Shown: positions 14,953 through 24,274 of the stretch, in pieces
Position numbering within the stretch: the first letter of the stretch is position 1
How the letters are laid out: every line of letters starts with the position of its first letter
IMG/VR virus record: IMGVR_UViG_3300033997_000141
Coordinates: 1-64,000 of that record
From: a virus
Direction: 5' to 3' (one strand)
DNA: 64,000 nt
Position numbers and translations under genes: made by a program
Notes under the pieces: model-generated
What the model saw: the letters and a program-made list of their open reading frames with translations, nothing else
Databases searched by the model: none
What the model was told of the DNA's origin: nothing

Positions 14953-15873
14953 GTGAAGATCAAGAAGATCGCTATGCGCAAGGTGACGGAGAGGATGGAG
15001 GCCTGGGACCCGCTGACTGAGACCTGGGTACCGGACGCTTTCGTTGCGCGCCTCGATCCGACTGATCGCTTCCTCAGCAACTTCAACAAGCCCACCCGGC
15101 GCCGCATGTTGTTCGCGGACAACGAGTGTGTGTTTCCGGAAAGTAGGACGTTCCGGCACCCTGGTACACACGACGTGTACATTCTTGGAATCACGCGGCA
15201 GGATGCCCGGGGAGGGAACCCCTACCTCGGCCTGACCGTCTGCCAACTGGCCACGGATGTGCCGGGCGGCAGCTCCGGTCTCGCCACCATTACCCGTCGG
15301 GAGGCTGTAGGGCCTGCCAACGACCCAGGCTGGCTCGTAGAGCGCGAGTTCGCCAAGGCCTTCATCGACCTTGAGTTCCGCACCAGCGCCAACGAGCCGA
15401 ACGCCACCGACCTGAAGATCGAGAACTACTTTGCCTTCCTGCCGATCAACGTGCAGCCGAAGGAGTGGGATTTCGTTAACCTCCACGGGGTTCGTTACAG
15501 GGTCGTGGACACGTTCGCTGACTCGGGCTTCTTCGGTCTGCGGATCGACCACGAGGAAGACTTCCGCACCGACTTCACCCTGACGGTGACCGAGGCGCGC
15601 CGGCTCGACCGGACCACCCAGCAATACACCGACGAGGTGACTCGCGTTCACCAGGTTACCGGGGTGATGAGCAACCTGAACGACTTCCCGCTGTGGAACA
15701 CCGATGCGGACCGGTATTTCGACGTCTACTTCCAGACCGAGCACCTGCCCAACGACATCGAATACAGCTCCAGCAAGCACCAGATGTGGCTGGAGATCCA
15801 TGGGGTAAAGCGCCAGGTGAACAAGGTCTCGACGCAGGCCGGCGAGCGCCAGATCCAGTTCAGGTGTAAGTGA
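14953..15873 (+). CDS. Head-tail joining or stopper protein, candidate
   Basis: A 306-residue, beta-rich protein starting at GTG 14953 with AAGGAG seven to twelve bases upstream. It contains two similar-looking blocks (residues about 10-100 and 150-300) with many Arg and aromatic residues, typical of connector beta-barrels. It stands between the connector and the lambda Z-like gene. Stops overlap the next start (TGATG at 15871). Its size is larger than common stoppers, so it may combine two neck functions. No decisive motif. Confidence 0.55.
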   Translation: MKIKKIAMRKVTERMEAWDPLTETWVPDAFVARLDPTDRFLSNFNKPTRRRMLFADNECVFPESRTFRHPGTHDVYILGITRQDARGGNPYLGLTVCQLATDVPGGSSGLATITRREAVGPANDPGWLVEREFAKAFIDLEFRTSANEPNATDLKIENYFAFLPINVQPKEWDFVNLHGVRYRVVDTFADSGFFGLRIDHEEDFRTDFTLTVTEARRLDRTTQQYTDEVTRVHQVTGVMSNLNDFPLWNTDADRYFDVYFQTEHLPNDIEYSSSKHQMWLEIHGVKRQVNKVSTQAGERQIQFRCK

Positions 15874-16382
15874 TGGCCGGGAAATTCTCCAAGGCCACGG
15901 AGCAGTTCAACATCGACCTCGGAGCCCTGTTCAACAGGGCGATCCGCATGGCGCTGCTGGCGGGCCTGGCCATGGCCGTGCGTACCACCAAGCACGACTC
16001 CTCCAACGCTGCGGTCCACTGGCTGGTCGCCGCGCGCGGGCGCAGCCGCCCGGGCGGACGCCGGTATGGCAAACTGCGGGACTTACGAGGTACAGCAACT
16101 CGCCCTGGTACGCCGCCGGTGGGTAAACGAAGGGATGGGGGAAAGAACGCTGCGTTGGCCGAGCGCTTCGTGCGCAACCGGGAGCTGTCGGAGGTGATTG
16201 ATAAGCTGGTGTCCGGGCGAAAGCCTGAGACCCTGTTCTACTTTTACCACCCGCTGCAGTCGGGCGAGGAGTACACCGACAACGCCCTGGTGGAGGAGGC
16301 GGGAAAAGCCGCGCTGGCGGAGACACTGCGCGTTATGCAGAATAGAATAGCGGCCGGACAAGCAAGGAAGCGACCGATATGA
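15873..16382 (+). CDS. Neck or tail-completion protein (lambda Z-like position)
   Basis: A 169-residue basic protein coupled to the previous gene by TGATG. The N-terminal helix (FNIDLGALFNRAIRMALLAG) and a very basic central loop (GRSRPGGRRYGKLRDLRG) suggest a minor tail protein that contacts DNA or the neck. Positionally it matches lambda Z or HK97 gp10. It overlaps the following start by 4 bases (ATGA). Confidence 0.6.
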   Translation: MAGKFSKATEQFNIDLGALFNRAIRMALLAGLAMAVRTTKHDSSNAAVHWLVAARGRSRPGGRRYGKLRDLRGTATRPGTPPVGKRRDGGKNAALAERFVRNRELSEVIDKLVSGRKPETLFYFYHPLQSGEEYTDNALVEEAGKAALAETLRVMQNRIAAGQARKRPI

Positions 16383-16837
16383 GCAACACCATGCTCAGCT
16401 CCATGACCGAATCACACCTGCGGGTGCGATCGTACCTGAACGACAAGTTCGCGGCGGAGAAACCGGACGCTCTCTACACGTTCGACCTGGACGAGTGCAT
16501 CGACGCCAGTCTGGCCGAGAGCGGTGTGCTGTTGGAGCAAGACCAAGACTTCTGGCTGTTCGAGCTCAACATCGAGCGCGGGCGCAGAGCGGGACCGAGC
16601 GTGGTTTCACCACGGCGGTACCGAGGAGAGCTTGACCTGGCCTTTTTCACGAAGAAGCCGAGGGACCAGGTCAAGTACACAGGGATGTTGGAAGCTGTTG
16701 CAGATTGGCTGCAGGACCAGACCATCAATGGCATTCGGTTCCGCACCTTCAATCCTACCTCTCCTGTGGATATCCATGGCTTCACCTCGTACAACGGGGT
16801 GATTGTCTTCGAGTTTGACATTTACTTGACGAGGTGA
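16379..16837 (+). CDS. Tail terminator protein (lambda U-like)
   Basis: A 152-residue protein of mixed alpha/beta character starting at ATG 16379. Its pattern fits gpU-like terminators that cap the tail tube. It begins with a helix (LRVRSYLNDKFAA) and a central beta sheet follows. Near the end is the sequence ADWLQDQTINGIRFRTFNPT, and the final strand is GVIVFEFDIYLTR. It is immediately upstream of the tail tube gene as in lambda. Confidence 0.75.
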   Translation: MSNTMLSSMTESHLRVRSYLNDKFAAEKPDALYTFDLDECIDASLAESGVLLEQDQDFWLFELNIERGRRAGPSVVSPRRYRGELDLAFFTKKPRDQVKYTGMLEAVADWLQDQTINGIRFRTFNPTSPVDIHGFTSYNGVIVFEFDIYLTR

Positions 16838-16842
16838 TGGCT

Positions 16843-17886
16843 ATGCCAGTAGTGCGCAGCTTTAACGATACTTCCTCGGTGTCTTTGGCATACGCTATCG
16901 ACAACCACATCGCTCGGTCGGATTTCACCACGACTCCGACCCCCTTCAAACTGGTGCCCTTCACCACCGAATCCTTCACCATGCAGAAGGAGGCGAAGCA
17001 GTCCACGGCGATCAAGGGCAACCGCCGCAGCTCCGGCTCGAAGAACACCAAGGGCAGTGCCAACGGTGGCCTGACGGTCGAGTTCGGTGCGAACCAGTTC
17101 TGCCTGGACTTCCTCCAGGCTGCCATGATGAACACCTGGACCGAGATCACTCCCGGCAAGCCGGCCGATGGCAAGTACATCACCGACGGTGAGCTGAAGA
17201 CCTACCTGGTCTGGGAAAAGACCGCGCGCCAGGGCCTGCTGGCGACTGACCGCCTGGACCACGAATGCTTCTACGGCACCGCGGTCAACGAAGCCACTGT
17301 CGAGTTCGGCGATGGCGAGCTGATCACCCTGGCCCTGGCCACCATCTCGGCCTTCGCCGACTACACCAACGCGCTGGCCGGTGCCAACGGCCTGGGTGGT
17401 TCGATCGCTTCGGCCAAGGCCGCGCCGACCGACTACGAGATCGCCGACAGCTCGAACAACCTGAAGAACATCAAGCTGTACGACGACACCGACACGCTGA
17501 TGGAAGTCACCTGGTCTGACGCTTCTCTGCAGATCCAGAACAACGTCCGTGAGCAGTCCGGCCTGTCGCACGAGTTCGCGGCCGGCATCGGTATCGGCAA
17601 GGTCGCTGCCACTCTGTCGGGCGAAATCTACTACTTCGACCAGGCCATGCTGCGCGCGCACATGACCAACAAGCGCATGAAGGCGGTGCTGAACATCAGC
17701 ACCGAGGAAGGGACCTTCAAGATCACCCTGCCGAACCTGATGGCGCAGACCCCGACCAGCAACGCCGAAGGCGAGAACGAGGACTACAAGACCTCGCTGA
17801 CCCTGACCGCTGAAGAAGGTGAAGTCGAGCTGGGCGGCGCGCCGAAGAAGTGCGTCATCGCCATCGAGTACGTCCCCGCGCCGTAA
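16843..17886 (+). CDS. Major tail tube protein
   Basis: A 347-residue beta-rich protein. ATG 16843 has GAGG eight bases upstream; GTG 16834 and ATG 16837 are also in frame but poorly placed. The sequence shows the tube-protein layout: long N-terminal strand region, basic loop (AIKGNRRSSGSKNTKGS) and a C-terminal beta domain ending KKCVIAIEYVPAP. A structured RNA element and the tail chaperone gene follow, the usual order for tube proteins. Confidence 0.85.
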   Translation: MPVVRSFNDTSSVSLAYAIDNHIARSDFTTTPTPFKLVPFTTESFTMQKEAKQSTAIKGNRRSSGSKNTKGSANGGLTVEFGANQFCLDFLQAAMMNTWTEITPGKPADGKYITDGELKTYLVWEKTARQGLLATDRLDHECFYGTAVNEATVEFGDGELITLALATISAFADYTNALAGANGLGGSIASAKAAPTDYEIADSSNNLKNIKLYDDTDTLMEVTWSDASLQIQNNVREQSGLSHEFAAGIGIGKVAATLSGEIYYFDQAMLRAHMTNKRMKAVLNISTEEGTFKITLPNLMAQTPTSNAEGENEDYKTSLTLTAEEGEVELGGAPKKCVIAIEYVPAP

Positions 17887-17954
17887 CCTGAAAAGTGCGC
17901 TGGTTACCGCCGATTCCCTGTGCTAGGGTGTCGGCGGTAACCACCTCTTTCAGG
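17887..17954 (+). other. Three-tier RNA stem-loop between tail tube and chaperone genes
   Basis: Outer stem CCTGAAA (17887-17893) / TTTCAGG (17948-17954), a 12-bp middle stem GGTTACCGCCGA (17902-17913) / TCGGCGGTAACC (17931-17942) and an inner stem CCCT / AGGG (17916-17928) nest perfectly. It occupies almost the whole intergenic gap and ends just before the chaperone start. It may lower chaperone and tape-measure expression relative to the abundant tube protein, or be an RNase processing site. Confidence 0.65.
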
Positions 17955-17965
17955 GACTGAATGAC

Positions 17966-18388
17966 ATGCTGAACCTCAAATCGCTCGAAACCGATCCCCA
18001 GCTGGCACGTCAAGGCGTGTGGATGGACTACATGGGGGGTCGTTTCCTCCTGGCCCGCAAGGGGCCTGAATACGACAAACGCCTGGTCGAGCTGTACAAC
18101 GAAAACCTGGACCTGATCAAGTCCAACACCCCGGAGGGCAACCTCCGCGCCATCGAAATCTACCAGGAAGCCTTCGCTGAGTGCGTATTGCTGGACTGGG
18201 ACAAGATCGTCGATGACCAACGTCAGCCGGTGGCCTACACCAAAGAGCTGGCGGTGGCGCTGATCAAGAACCCGCTGATGGCCGAGCTGGTGACCGAGTT
18301 GGAGCGCTTCAGCATCAACCACAGCAACTACCGCGTGCGCGTCGAGCAGGAAGTCGCTGAAGACGTAAAGAATTCTGCCGATTCCTGA
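17966..18388 (+). CDS. Tail assembly chaperone, G-type product
   Basis: A 140-residue helical acidic protein between tail tube and tape measure, the position of lambda G. It ends at TGA 18386-18388, while the -1 frame is open from 18361 to 18777. This is the classical G/GT arrangement. The short form is made by normal termination and binds the tape measure during tail assembly. The possible Shine-Dalgarno just before ATG 17966 is weak, and a strong stem-loop lies upstream, so initiation may be regulated. Confidence 0.85.
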   Translation: MLNLKSLETDPQLARQGVWMDYMGGRFLLARKGPEYDKRLVELYNENLDLIKSNTPEGNLRAIEIYQEAFAECVLLDWDKIVDDQRQPVAYTKELAVALIKNPLMAELVTELERFSINHSNYRVRVEQEVAEDVKNSADS

Positions 18389-18777
18389 TCACGCACGGCG
18401 AGAAGGGGATCGAGGCCTTTAAGGAACTCGAGGAGCGGTTTGGCAGGAAGCACCCCGCCATGGAGAAGTTCAGGGAACCGCTCCCTCCCTACCGATTTCT
18501 GGTCGAAGCCTTCTTCCGCCTTCACCGACGAAGGCAGTTCAGCCAGCACGGTTACCAGCCCCTCGCCTATCAGGAAATGGCCGACTTCGGCGAAAGGGTG
18601 TTGCGGCTGCACCCGAGTATGATGAGCCTGTACTACCGAGCCATGGAGGCAGCGGACAACGGCGTGCTGTATGATCACTTCCAGAAAAGCCAGGCCAAGA
18701 TGGAAGCGGCTGAAGCGGACTTGAAGAACAGGCGAGGCCCGCACAGGCCCAGACCAAGGAGAGGTGGCAAACGATGA
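17966..18777 (+). CDS. Tail assembly chaperone, GT-type -1 frameshift product
   Basis: A -1 shift must occur between 18361 (after an in-frame stop at 18358-18360 in the -1 frame) and 18386. The only favourable slip is A-AAG at 18367-18370, where the Lys anticodon can re-pair on AAA. Joining 17966-18370 with 18370-18777 gives about 270 residues. The T part (FLITHGEKGIEAFKELEERF onward) is helical and ends in a basic tail. Its stop overlaps the tape measure start. There is no canonical XXXYYYZ heptamer, which is unusual. Confidence 0.75.
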
Positions 18778-21700
18778 CCGAATTCGTTGTCGATTTCGGC
18801 AGGTCCGTCGAGGAGCTGACCAGGTTCCAGCTGGGCATGACGGCCCTGGGCAAGCAGATGGACAAGTTGGAGACCAACTCCAACAAATCGGCAACGGCGG
18901 CATCCAAGCTGTTCTCTCGGATGGAGTCCGAGTACAAGCGGCTCGAGGAGTCCCTGGCCAAGTCCGGGGTAGACGTCGAGAAGCTGGGCTCGGTGATGGA
19001 GCGCGTGCGCGGAGAGACGGCCAAGCTGATGTCTGGCGTGGCCGCTGCCAACCTCCGCGCCACCGCGGCTACCCAGGCCTACAACGGCGAGCTGGCCGAG
19101 CTGCAGCGCCTGATGCAGGACACCGCGTCGAAGAACGCCTTCGTCGCGTCCCAGCAGCGCATCGCGCAAACCAACCAGACCCTGATCAACCAGAACAACG
19201 AGCTGCGGGCGAAGATCGGTGCGCGGGACAGCGCAGAGGCGAAGCTCAACGCGGCGCTGAAGCAGCAGCTGTCGTACCTGGAAAGACTGTCCACTGAACA
19301 ACAGCGCGCCGCCCAGGCTTACGCCACTGCCGAGCGCCAGCTGCAGAGCCTGAACGGTGAGCAGGCCCAGGACACCGAGATCCTCAAGTCGATGATCGCT
19401 GGCCGCAAGCAGCAGATCACCGAGAACACCCGCCTCGACTACAGCCTCCAGCAACTCGAACGCACCATGCGCGGCCTCAACGGCGGCACGCAGGAGCAGA
19501 TCGAGCTGGCGCGCGTGGCGGTCAACGCCAAGAAGGCCGAGGTCACGGAGACGGCCCGCGAAGACGCGCAGCTGAAGCAGCTGCAGCGCACGCTGACTAG
19601 CCTGAGCGGCGGCCGGCAGGAGGAGATCGCCCGCGTCCAGGCGCAGATCACCGCCCGGCGCCGCGCCATCAGCGAAGCCTCCTCCGAGAAGAAGGTGGTT
19701 GATGAGCTGGCCGCGGCGATCGCCCGGGAAGAGTCGGCGCTGGTGCGCCTGCAAGCGCAGGCCCAGCTGTCGAGCACGTCGCACGGCCAGCGCATCGCGC
19801 AGCTGAAGTCCCAGATCGCGGAGCAGACCAGGTACAACCAGCTCCTGGCCATGTCCACCGCCAGCCTCCTGGGGCTGAGCAACGGCCAGCGCCGCGTCAA
19901 CGTCTCCCAGGAGCTGGGCTCCCAGGCGGCAGCCATGCTGCGCGCCGGCCTCACCGGCCTGCACGCCAGCGTCGGCATGTACACCAGCGCCACCGTGCTG
20001 GCGGCCACGGCCACTTACGGCATCAGTGCGGCGCTGCGTGACTCGGTGATCACCGGTGCCGAGTTCTCGGCCACCATGTCCCGCACCGAAGCGATCATGT
20101 CCAGCGTCCCGTCGTGGATGAAGGACAGCTCGATGGCGACCAAGGCCATGGAGATGCAGGTCCGGGCGCTGGGCCAGACCACGGTGTTCACCGCGTCCGA
20201 AGTGGGCGAGGGCCTGCAACAACTGGGTATGGCGGGCTTCAACTCCAGCCAGGCCATGCAGGCGCTGCCGGGTACCCTCACGCTGGCCAACCTGGCCAAC
20301 GTCAGCATGGCGCGCTCGGCCGACATTGCCACGAACGTCCTGATGACGTTCAACATGCAGGCCAAGGATCTCACCGGCGTAGTGGACCTGATGGCCACGG
20401 CGGTGAACAACTCCAACACCGACATCGAGCAGCTGGCCAACGCGCTGTCCTATGCGGGCCCTGCGGCCCAGACTGCGGGCATCTCGCTGAAGGACACCGT
20501 CGCTGCGATCGAGGCCTTGGCCAACTCGGGCATCAAGGGCAGCCGGGCCGGCTCGGCGCTGCGCCGTCTGTTCGTCAGCCTGCTGAACCCGACCAAGAAG
20601 GGTTCCGAGGTCATCCGCAAGTACGGCCTGGACATCGTCGATGCCGAGGGCAAGACCCGCAGCCTGACCAACATCATCGGACAGCTCAGCCGCGCGCTGA
20701 AGGACGTACCGGGTCCCGAGCGACTGGCTGCGATCCAGGACTTGGTCGGCGTGTACGCTACCTCGCCGATCGCGGCCCTGGTGGACCAGGCCGACAACTT
20801 CCAGAAGTTCCGCAACCAGAACGAGAACACGGCCGGCGCGGGCAAACGGATGGAGGAGATCATCTCCGACAACCTCAAGTTCGACTGGAAGGAGATGCTG
20901 TCGGCGCTCGAGGAAGTCCAACTCCAGGCCTTCGACTCGATGGGCATGAAGCTGCGCGAGGTCACGGCCGGCTTGACCGTGTCGATCCTCAACCTGATGG
21001 AGCCGGTGAAGACCATCAATGACGTGGACATCACGGGCCTCGACCAGCTGATGGCCCGTGCGCAGACAGCTGCCGAGTCCATCGCCTACCTGGTCGGCGG
21101 CATCGTGGCTTACAAGTTCGCCACCGGCAGCGTGTTCCAGGCGCTCGCGGCGGACGCTGCTGGCGCTTCCACGCGCCTGGGTATCCTGTCGCAGCGCGCG
21201 CAGGTGACGTCGGCCGGCATGATGATGATGAGCACGTCGGCCAACACCGCCCGCACCAGCATGGACTTCATGACGGCGGCCGGCGGCCGGGCGGCGGGGG
21301 CCTTGGGAGGCATGGCCACGGCCGGCGCAGTGGCTGCTGGAGCGCTGAGCAAGTTGGCCACCGGCATGGGCCTGCTGATGCGGGGCCTGGGCTGGGTAGG
21401 CCTGATCTACGGCATCGGCTCCGCACTCTATGAGGTGTTCAGCACCGACACCGACCAGAAGGTCCTCGACCACAAATCCTCGGTGGACGACGTCAAGAGC
21501 AGCTACGAGGAGCTGAAGCAGCAGATAGAGGAAACGGGGCTGGCGCGCCAGCGCGCCGCGGCCAAGCTGAACATCAAGGCCCAGCAGGCGTCGGTGGACC
21601 AGCTGCAGGGACAGATCCTCACTCGCCGCAACCAGATCAACCAGGCCGAGCAGCTGGGCCTGAGCCCTGACGCTATCAAGGTGCTGAAGACGGACCTGGC

Positions 21701-23909
21701 CAACCTCGAAGGCCAAGTCGGCGAGTACCAGACCCGCGTGGCTGATGCCAAGGAGCAGCTGTCGGCGCTGGGCACCACCACCGTCGATTACACCAGCGCG
21801 GTGGACGAGCAGGGCAAGGCCCTCAGCGAGGTTATTTCGCTGACCAACCAGCTGACCCTGGCGCAGGCCAACCTGGCGGCCACCTCGCGCACTGGGATCA
21901 ACAACCTGAAGGGCCAGTCCAACGTCGGGCGCCTGCAGGCCGAGCTGGATCTGGCCCGGTCACGCTTCGACTCAGCCGGCCGCAGCGTGGTGCAGGTCCA
22001 GAACAATGCCCCCACGGTGGCCTCCCTGTTCGACAAGTTCGATCAGGACGCGCAGGCACAAGCCGAGGAGGCTGCCTACAAGAAGACCGCCACGGTCAGC
22101 CAGAAGCTGCTGGACCTCGACGTCAAGCGCAACGAGGAGCTGGCCGAGCGGGCCCGCCTGGTCAAACAGGACGAGGAGGCCCGCGCGCGCGGCGGCGATG
22201 GCCCAGGCCTGCAGATCATCGAGGCGAGCAACAAACGCCTGCTGGGCATCGACAAGGAGCGCCTGGAGCTTCAGGCCAAGCAGGCCGACCAGCAGCAACA
22301 GCTGCACCTCGCCCAGGAGTCCGCCGCCGCTGCCAGCCGCAGCGATTCGGAGAACCAGGCCGCCTTGAAGGAGCGCCTGGTTTCGCTCGACCGAGACCTG
22401 GCCAAGGAACAGTCGCCGGAGGCGGGCAAGGCGGTGGACCTGGAGCGGGTTACCCAGCTGTACCGCGAGCAAGCGCAGGTCCGCCAGCAGCTCGGTGCCA
22501 TCGAGAAGCGTGAGGGTCGCTCCAGCCGCAAGGAGACCTCCGACTCCACCCGCGAGCTGGAGCAGGCTCAGCGGGCCTACGACACCCTGGCCAAGAAGGT
22601 GGACCCGGTAACGTCTGCCCAGCGCGAGCTGGAGAAGGCCACCAGGGCCATGAACCTGCTGCGCCAGGAAGGCCGTATCACCATGGCCCAAGAGGGCAAG
22701 GCCCTCGGTGAGCTGAACCTGCAGTATTACGAGGCCGTGAAGGCAGCGGACAAGAACTACGCGGCCCTGATGCGCGTGCGCCAGGCCTATGCTAACCCTC
22801 CGTTCAGCGCGGGTGTGGAAGACCTGGCCGTGATGAACGCGGCCCTGAACCGCGGCGCGGTGTCGCTGAAGGAATACTCGGACACCTACTACCAGATCCT
22901 GAAAAAGCAGAAGGAAGAAGCCACGTCCGGGCTGCCGAAGGCAAACTTGCAGGTGGGCCTGGCCTCCAGCTCTCCCTTCACTGACTGGGTGTCCACCGAG
23001 ATCGAGCGGGCCCAGGGCCTCAAGCAGTTCGAGGAGCGGCAGAAGGAGCTGGAGATCGCAGAAGGGCTCCAGAACGCGGCCAATGACCGTGAGCTGCAGG
23101 CCCAGATCGAGCAGCTGAACGCCAAAAAACTGAACGCCGAGACCCACGCCCAGGAGATGCTGGAGATCGAGGGGCGCTACAACGAAAACAAGCTGGCGAT
23201 CATCCAGTCCGCCGGCCAGCGGCAGAACGCGGTCAGCGTGCAGATGGCCCAGTACGCCGAGCAGATGAACACGATGGCGCTGGCGGCGGCCATGGGCAGC
23301 GTCAGCAACATCCTCGGGATGTTCGCCAGCGTGGGCGAAGAAGCCACCAGGGCGCAGAAGGCTGCGTTCATCGCCCAGAAGGCGATCGCCGTGGCGCAGA
23401 TCATCATGTTCACCGAGTTGGGCGCCGCGCAGGCCATCGGTATCGCGGGCCCGTTTGGTATCCCGCTGGCCACCTTCATTCGCGCCACGGGCTACGCGAA
23501 CGCGGGCCTGGTGGCTGCACTGGCCATTGGCGACATCGCCACCGGTGGCCGGGTGTCCACCGCCAGCAAGGGCACAGGCGGCGGGGCCCAGATGTACGAC
23601 ACGGGCGGCTTCATCCCCTACAACCGCACCGGCATCGTCGGGGAGTATGGCCCGGAGCTGGTGACAGGGCCTGCCCATGTGCGCGGGCGCGGCGCCACCA
23701 AGTCCACCATGGGCGGCGGGGGCGGGGGCGATACCTACAACATCACGCTGGCGCCTCAGATCACCGTTGAAGGCGGGGGTGCCACAGCCACGGAGTCGGA
23801 CGGCAAGCAGGTCGCCCAGACCATCAAGGTGGTGACAATGAACACGCTGCAGGAAGCCATCCGGCCACAAGGCCTGCTGGACACATGGATTCGGTCGAGG
23901 AAGGGATAA
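18774..23909 (+). CDS. Tape measure protein
   Basis: A 1711-residue protein that sets tail length and is ejected ahead of DNA. Residues 1-400 are coiled coil. Residues about 410-690 match the TP901-type minor tail / tape measure domain (ALGQTTVFTASEVGEGLQQL, MAGF, GIKGSRAGSALRRLF). A Gly/Ala-rich hydrophobic stretch at about 830-890 could cross membranes. Long coiled coils follow, and the C-terminal part has further hydrophobic helices. At the usual 0.15 nm per residue the tail would be about 250 nm. Start at ATG 18774 overlaps the chaperone stop. Confidence 0.95.
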   Translation: MTEFVVDFGRSVEELTRFQLGMTALGKQMDKLETNSNKSATAASKLFSRMESEYKRLEESLAKSGVDVEKLGSVMERVRGETAKLMSGVAAANLRATAATQAYNGELAELQRLMQDTASKNAFVASQQRIAQTNQTLINQNNELRAKIGARDSAEAKLNAALKQQLSYLERLSTEQQRAAQAYATAERQLQSLNGEQAQDTEILKSMIAGRKQQITENTRLDYSLQQLERTMRGLNGGTQEQIELARVAVNAKKAEVTETAREDAQLKQLQRTLTSLSGGRQEEIARVQAQITARRRAISEASSEKKVVDELAAAIAREESALVRLQAQAQLSSTSHGQRIAQLKSQIAEQTRYNQLLAMSTASLLGLSNGQRRVNVSQELGSQAAAMLRAGLTGLHASVGMYTSATVLAATATYGISAALRDSVITGAEFSATMSRTEAIMSSVPSWMKDSSMATKAMEMQVRALGQTTVFTASEVGEGLQQLGMAGFNSSQAMQALPGTLTLANLANVSMARSADIATNVLMTFNMQAKDLTGVVDLMATAVNNSNTDIEQLANALSYAGPAAQTAGISLKDTVAAIEALANSGIKGSRAGSALRRLFVSLLNPTKKGSEVIRKYGLDIVDAEGKTRSLTNIIGQLSRALKDVPGPERLAAIQDLVGVYATSPIAALVDQADNFQKFRNQNENTAGAGKRMEEIISDNLKFDWKEMLSALEEVQLQAFDSMGMKLREVTAGLTVSILNLMEPVKTINDVDITGLDQLMARAQTAAESIAYLVGGIVAYKFATGSVFQALAADAAGASTRLGILSQRAQVTSAGMMMMSTSANTARTSMDFMTAAGGRAAGALGGMATAGAVAAGALSKLATGMGLLMRGLGWVGLIYGIGSALYEVFSTDTDQKVLDHKSSVDDVKSSYEELKQQIEETGLARQRAAAKLNIKAQQASVDQLQGQILTRRNQINQAEQLGLSPDAIKVLKTDLANLEGQVGEYQTRVADAKEQLSALGTTTVDYTSAVDEQGKALSEVISLTNQLTLAQANLAATSRTGINNLKGQSNVGRLQAELDLARSRFDSAGRSVVQVQNNAPTVASLFDKFDQDAQAQAEEAAYKKTATVSQKLLDLDVKRNEELAERARLVKQDEEARARGGDGPGLQIIEASNKRLLGIDKERLELQAKQADQQQQLHLAQESAAAASRSDSENQAALKERLVSLDRDLAKEQSPEAGKAVDLERVTQLYREQAQVRQQLGAIEKREGRSSRKETSDSTRELEQAQRAYDTLAKKVDPVTSAQRELEKATRAMNLLRQEGRITMAQEGKALGELNLQYYEAVKAADKNYAALMRVRQAYANPPFSAGVEDLAVMNAALNRGAVSLKEYSDTYYQILKKQKEEATSGLPKANLQVGLASSSPFTDWVSTEIERAQGLKQFEERQKELEIAEGLQNAANDRELQAQIEQLNAKKLNAETHAQEMLEIEGRYNENKLAIIQSAGQRQNAVSVQMAQYAEQMNTMALAAAMGSVSNILGMFASVGEEATRAQKAAFIAQKAIAVAQIIMFTELGAAQAIGIAGPFGIPLATFIRATGYANAGLVAALAIGDIATGGRVSTASKGTGGGAQMYDTGGFIPYNRTGIVGEYGPELVTGPAHVRGRGATKSTMGGGGGGDTYNITLAPQITVEGGGATATESDGKQVAQTIKVVTMNTLQEAIRPQGLLDTWIRSRKG

Positions 23910-24271
23910 TGGCAGACGTCTTTCCACCGGTGGGCCTGGACCTGGGTACACCGGACTGGGGGTTCAAGGAGAGCCCCGACGCTGAGGTCGAAGTGAGTAA
24001 GCTGGGGGATGGCTACGAGTCACGGGAGCTGATTGGCCTGAACCCCATCAAGAAGACCTACGAACCGGTGTGGTCGTACCTCACCGAGGAAGTCGCCCAG
24101 GCCGCCTACGACTTCATCACCGCGCGCCTGAAGTGGAAGGCGGTGCTGTGGACGCACCCGGTCACGGGCGTCGTGCTGAAGGTCGTGCCGCTGGCGGTGG
24201 ACATCACCTACGACACGTTCGACAACGCGGTGCTGAACATCACCTTCAAGACCGACCACAACCCGGGGTAA
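23909..24271 (+). CDS. Minor tail protein M-like
   Basis: A 120-residue protein starting at ATG 23909 within TAATG at the end of the tape measure gene. It resembles lambda gpM: an N-terminal FPPVGLDLGTPDWGFKESPD, then a predicted beta sheet, with WKAVLWTHP in the middle. It is followed by L, K, I and J homologues in lambda order, which makes the call firm. It is part of the tail tip complex that nucleates the tube. Confidence 0.85.
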   Translation: MADVFPPVGLDLGTPDWGFKESPDAEVEVSKLGDGYESRELIGLNPIKKTYEPVWSYLTEEVAQAAYDFITARLKWKAVLWTHPVTGVVLKVVPLAVDITYDTFDNAVLNITFKTDHNPG

Positions 24272-24274
24272 GCC

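Noticed and set aside
18675-21716. Very long open frame on the minus strand opposite the tape measure gene
   Set aside because: GC-rich coding DNA often leaves the antisense frame open. The plus-strand frame has the recognised tape measure domain, and the minus frame has no plausible fold or ribosome site.
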